Shown here piece after piece: positions 61,636 to 64,000 of a stretch of 64,000 nucleotides of DNA. The stretch comes from Pseudomonas sp. StFLB209. GTDB taxonomy: Bacteria > Pseudomonadota > Gammaproteobacteria > Pseudomonadales > Pseudomonadaceae. Each line of letters begins with the position of its first letter. The first letter of the stretch is position 1. Under the pieces are notes generated by a model. It saw only the letters and a list, made by a program, of their open reading frames with translations, was not told the origin of the DNA and made no database searches. The DNA lies in the NCBI RefSeq assembly GCF_000829415.1, contig NZ_AP014637.1, positions 930,001 through 994,000 of the forward strand. Direction: 5' to 3'. The translations under genes were made by a program, and so were the position numbers.

Positions 61636-63957
61636 TCAGTGGGAATGGGCTGAGCCTGCGGCCTCCCGGTTGCGCTTTTCGATGCCGTCCAGCCCGCCCG
61701 GAATGCCGGGATCGAAGATCTCGACCAGACGCATCATCCCCTTGTCTTCATGGGGCAGGATGTGGCAATGCAAGACGAAGCGTCCGACGTAGCGCTCGTA
61801 GTGCGAGCGCACGACGACTTCGACGTCCGACTCCACCATGATGGTGTCCTTGTAGACGTCCTTCATGCCGAAATACTGCGAGGCGGGGTCCTGGGTCAGA
61901 TCCTTGCCATCCTTGCCCGTTACGCGCACCACCTGGAACGGGTTGATATGAATATGGAAGGGGTGAGCAAAATCGGCGGTCCGCAGGCGCCACTCATCAG
62001 TGTCGCCAAGCTGCAGGGCGATCAGTTCGTCCGGTCTGGTGCTGAAGCGCACATCCTCGACCTTGGCCCAAGGGGCTTGCGGATCGGGATCAGACGCCAC
62101 TTCGAAATCGCTACGGGAAAAACGTGTATGTCCGATTCCCGGTCCAGGGGAAGGCGGGGACATACCTTCCTGCACCGAATTATTGAAATCGAATCGCAGC
62201 AAGCGGACATTGTCCACGTGCAACCAGGCATCCTCCTGCTCGCGCGTGGTCTGGCCTGTCAGCCTCTCGTGCGGCGAGAAATTCTCAAGCTTCAGGCCTG
62301 CGTCGAGATCGGCCAGGATCGCTGGCAGTTTCGAGACGTCGAGCCCCTGCCTTTGACGGTCTGCGGCCAGTCGCTTGGCGGCGCTGGAGAGGGTTTCATG
62401 AATCACGACTTTGGCCTCGGGAATCTGCGGCCGGGCATCGTTGCGCTCGACCCTGACAGAGAAGAGCAGGCGCCGGCTGTCCACCGAGCCTTCCACGCTG
62501 GCCTCGCCCTTGAGGGGTGAATCAATGACGCAGTAATCCTGATGGCGCAGGTTGCCGGCAGGCTGAGGGAAAGACACCAGCACGTCACTGCGGTAGCCCG
62601 GCTGCAGGACCCGCGCATCAGTTTCCAAGGCCTGGTATCGGGTCAGCCCATCGGCAGCGATCTCGAACACCTTCAGTGGCGGGCCATCGACGTCGCAGAC
62701 GCGTGCGATTGTACGGTCATTGTCAGTGGCGGAGGTTTTGCTGAACAGCGCCTTGAGCGAGCTTGCCTCGCCTTTTTCCGGGTTTGGTTTGGCAGGATAG
62801 ATCTGCACCTTGATGCTGTCATTGAAGCCGGCATGGATAAACCGCCAGCGCTCAGGCTGGCCGGCGATGACTTTCTCCTGACCAGGCTCACTGCCAATGC
62901 CCAGCATGTCAGCGACTCGGCCGTTGACCGTGGTGAAGCGCCCCGAATTTGTCCAGTTTTTCGGTCCGCCCAAATTTTCATAGTTCACGATGGCGCCGAT
63001 ATCGCCCTCGGCGCAATTCCATTTGTCATCTTTGGGCGTACCGTCGGGCTTGAAGCATTCGTACTGGATCTGCTGGAGCATGAAGACCCGATCGGGAATC
63101 GGTTTGCCGTCGGGTTTGCTCAACAACACATCAATGTCGCCGCTGCGAAAACCTTGACCGTTCGCTCCCGGAACCGGCCACCGATCGCCGTTGACGATCA
63201 ATGCGCCAGACAGGCCACTGGCGACCTGCAGGGCGGTGGAGCCGTGAATGTGCGGGTGATACCAGAAGGTGCCGGCAGGATGATCGGCCGGAATGTTGTA
63301 TTCGTATTCGTGTGCAACACCTGCGCCGGGATACAGGCTGCGCAGCACGTTGTCACTGTTGCCGGCCGGATTCACCCAACTGCCGTGAAAGTGGTTGTTG
63401 GTGACATTGAAGCAACCGGGGCGGCTGTTAGGCGTGTTCATTGAGCCGGCGTCATGCGCCGGGTCGCACTCCTGCGGCGGGATCAGCTTTTCGTACACGT
63501 CCTTGCCTAGCCCGGCCCGGGTGTAGTCCTGGCGCAGGTTGTCTGGCAGATGGTCCCAAGGCAGCAAATGATTGTAGATATCGAAGCGTACCGTCTGGCC
63601 GGGAAGTGCCTTGATCAGCGGGGCCGCGACCAGATTGCCAGGGGCATTGCTGTTATTGGGATCCGCATAACCGCGTAGCCAGACCGTGTCCTTGATACCC
63701 TTCTTCGGGTCCTGGATCCGGGCCTGCTTCAGACGCAGTTCCAGTTGTGCACCAGGGTCGTTCTGGCGAACGGCTGTGCGTGAGGTAACACCGGGAGCTT
63801 CACGCACACCGGTTACCGCTGCCGGCGCGTTGCGGTCAATCCCCATCCTCAGTGTCGGCGGGTTGCTGATGCCCTCCTCCTGAGCAGACAGGGCGGTAGC
63901 GACCCAGAAAAGCGATGCCAGCGACACGCCGCATCGAACCAATCCTTTGGACTGCAT
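61636..63957 (-). CDS. Multicopper oxidase (large, laccase-like), exported
   Basis: 773 residues, longer than CueO/CopA laccases (500-600). N-terminal Sec-type signal (to about residue 29, ATALSAQ; no twin arginine). All copper motifs are present: NHFHGSW and FWYHPHIHG in domain 1, HPFHIHINPF and HCHILPHEDKGMM in the last domain, so T1, T2 and T3 sites are complete, with Met as axial T1 ligand. Extra length comes from inserts in the middle cupredoxin domain (about 350-560). AAGGA precedes the ATG. Possible roles are copper or manganese oxidation or phenol oxidation; the substrate cannot be deduced. Confidence 0.88.
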   Translation of the reverse strand: MQSKGLVRCGVSLASLFWVATALSAQEEGISNPPTLRMGIDRNAPAAVTGVREAPGVTSRTAVRQNDPGAQLELRLKQARIQDPKKGIKDTVWLRGYADPNNSNAPGNLVAAPLIKALPGQTVRFDIYNHLLPWDHLPDNLRQDYTRAGLGKDVYEKLIPPQECDPAHDAGSMNTPNSRPGCFNVTNNHFHGSWVNPAGNSDNVLRSLYPGAGVAHEYEYNIPADHPAGTFWYHPHIHGSTALQVASGLSGALIVNGDRWPVPGANGQGFRSGDIDVLLSKPDGKPIPDRVFMLQQIQYECFKPDGTPKDDKWNCAEGDIGAIVNYENLGGPKNWTNSGRFTTVNGRVADMLGIGSEPGQEKVIAGQPERWRFIHAGFNDSIKVQIYPAKPNPEKGEASSLKALFSKTSATDNDRTIARVCDVDGPPLKVFEIAADGLTRYQALETDARVLQPGYRSDVLVSFPQPAGNLRHQDYCVIDSPLKGEASVEGSVDSRRLLFSVRVERNDARPQIPEAKVVIHETLSSAAKRLAADRQRQGLDVSKLPAILADLDAGLKLENFSPHERLTGQTTREQEDAWLHVDNVRLLRFDFNNSVQEGMSPPSPGPGIGHTRFSRSDFEVASDPDPQAPWAKVEDVRFSTRPDELIALQLGDTDEWRLRTADFAHPFHIHINPFQVVRVTGKDGKDLTQDPASQYFGMKDVYKDTIMVESDVEVVVRSHYERYVGRFVLHCHILPHEDKGMMRLVEIFDPGIPGGLDGIEKRNREAAGSAHSH

Positions 63958-64000
63958 AGTAAGGTTCCTTCCTGAGAGATCGCCGCAAGCTGGCAATATG

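Noticed and set aside
60690..63957. Protease plus multicopper oxidase as a defence or copper-resistance island
   Set aside because: The two genes are not coupled, no copper sensor, CopB-type or defence partner is visible, and the window ends.

Overview
The window is a high-GC gammaproteobacterial chromosome segment that reads as Pseudomonas, from the fluorescens/putida side of the genus. The signs are REP palindromes of the GTAGGAGC...GCTCCTAC type between genes, Pseudomonas-style codon use, and products that match pseudomonad sulfur-starvation proteins (AtsK, the AtsR/AtsB/AtsC transporter, SsuD, an SfnR-type activator). About two thirds of it is one organosulfur-scavenging island. No rRNA, tRNA, CRISPR array, phage gene or transposase gene was seen.

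Layout. 1-5.9 kb: sulfate-ester use, with atsK (cut by the left edge), a divergent LysR regulator, the binding protein AtsR, and a fused double permease plus ATPase. 6.3-12.8 kb: a sigma-54 operon that starts with a cysteine-rich leader ORF, then an SsuD-type monooxygenase, an SfnC/MsuC-type flavoenzyme and an SfnR-type activator. A second sigma-54 operon encodes an SsuABC-type importer. 12.9-21.3 kb (minus strand): a peptide-type ABC importer, an SfnB/DszC-like oxidoreductase, an MFS exporter and a GNAT acetyltransferase. 22.0-34.2 kb (minus): a long operon in which a second peptide-type importer is interleaved with two NtaA/DszA-type monooxygenases, an SfnB/DszC-like enzyme and an aldo-keto reductase. 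It ends in an ABC exporter gene broken by two homopolymer indels. 34.4-39.2 kb: two divergent, paralogous TonB-dependent receptors. 39.7-48.9 kb (minus): a translationally coupled operon for a flavoprotein monooxygenase, a complete dipeptide-type importer, a BAAT-like hydrolase and two AhpD/CMD-fold proteins, with a third TonB receptor and a LysR gene upstream. 52.9-60 kb: a ThDP decarboxylase/acetolactate-synthase-like enzyme, aldehyde dehydrogenase, 2-hydroxyacid dehydrogenase, FAD amine/amino-acid oxidase and a GlxA-type AraC regulator. 60.2-64 kb: a small hypothetical gene with a structured leader, a trypsin-like protease and a multicopper oxidase.

The main regulatory result is that the SfnR-type activator at 8.9 kb appears to control most of the first 39 kb. 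Six -24/-12 (sigma-54) promoters can be read directly. Four have an upstream perfect dyad TGTTG-N6-CAACA and a fifth has a one-mismatch version. Together they drive the ssuD-sfnR operon, the SsuABC-type importer, both peptide-type importer/oxygenase operons and both paralogous TonB receptors. The inferred role is coordinated outer-membrane uptake, inner-membrane uptake and oxidative C-S cleavage under sulfate limitation. No flavin reductase gene is in the window, so reduced FMN must come from elsewhere.

Limits: functions are assigned by reading motifs and remembered family sequences, not by database search. Transport substrates are inferred from context, and all sites still need testing.
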